DNA of 6,729 nucleotides from Candidatus Poribacteria bacterium (lineage in GTDB: Bacteria; Poribacteria; WGA-4E; WGA-3G), in the NCBI GenBank assembly GCA_009835515.1, contig VXXH01000595.1:1-6729 (forward strand), given 5' to 3'. Below the pieces are notes generated by a model, which was not told the DNA's origin, made no database searches, and saw only the letters and a list, made by a program, of their open reading frames with translations. Each line of letters starts with the position of its first letter. The stretch's first letter is position 1. Of the stretch, positions 6,709-6,729 are shown in pieces. The position numbers were made by a program, and so were the translations under genes.

Positions 6709-6729
6709 AATATTTAAGTTCAATTGTTG

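Noticed and set aside
6700..6723. TTG start of dnaE adding eight residues
   Set aside because: The GGAGGA ribosome binding site lies inside this extension, just before the ATG that begins the conserved PHP domain.
1..6729. CRISPR array, tRNA, rRNA or insertion sequence
   Set aside because: No regular repeat-spacer pattern, cloverleaf sequence, rRNA stretch or transposase was seen on either strand.

Overview
The window looks like a stretch of chromosome from an uncultured, probably Gram-negative-type bacterium. Evidence for that is a secreted protease remnant, a lipoprotein, and a full-length DnaE-type replicative polymerase. GC-rich hairpin repeats sit between genes in a style I associate with Candidatus Poribacteria (sponge and marine MAGs). 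That placement is from memory and is only moderately likely; no marker in the window proves it.

Left part (1-2150, + strand, visibly AT-richer): the window opens inside a gene. Its frame is open from base 3 and encodes the C-terminal part of an FRG domain followed by one degenerate and six clean TPR units. The apparent TTG start at 156 lies inside this domain and is not real. Eleven bases later comes a secreted trypsin/HtrA-like protease that stops just before the segment that should carry the catalytic serine; it keeps His and Asp only and is called a pseudogene or truncated remnant. After 82 bases with no recognisable gene comes a small DUF4377-type lipoprotein.

Middle (2151-2254): a short convergent intergenic region with two perfect GC-rich hairpins and a CCTTAAGG palindrome, probably a dispersed repeat that may also end transcription from one or both sides.

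Right part (2255-6729, - strand): dnaE, the DNA polymerase III alpha subunit (1174 aa, complete, with intact PHP metal ligands), is followed in the same direction by an aldo/keto reductase of 273 aa. The 98 bases between them hold an inverted repeat in which each arm is three GGAAG units spaced every 8 bases. The dnaE to reductase order gives no obvious functional link.

The only content hinting at an unfamiliar system is the FRG-TPR protein next to a broken protease. FRG domains have no settled function. The rest is ordinary housekeeping plus lineage-specific repeats.
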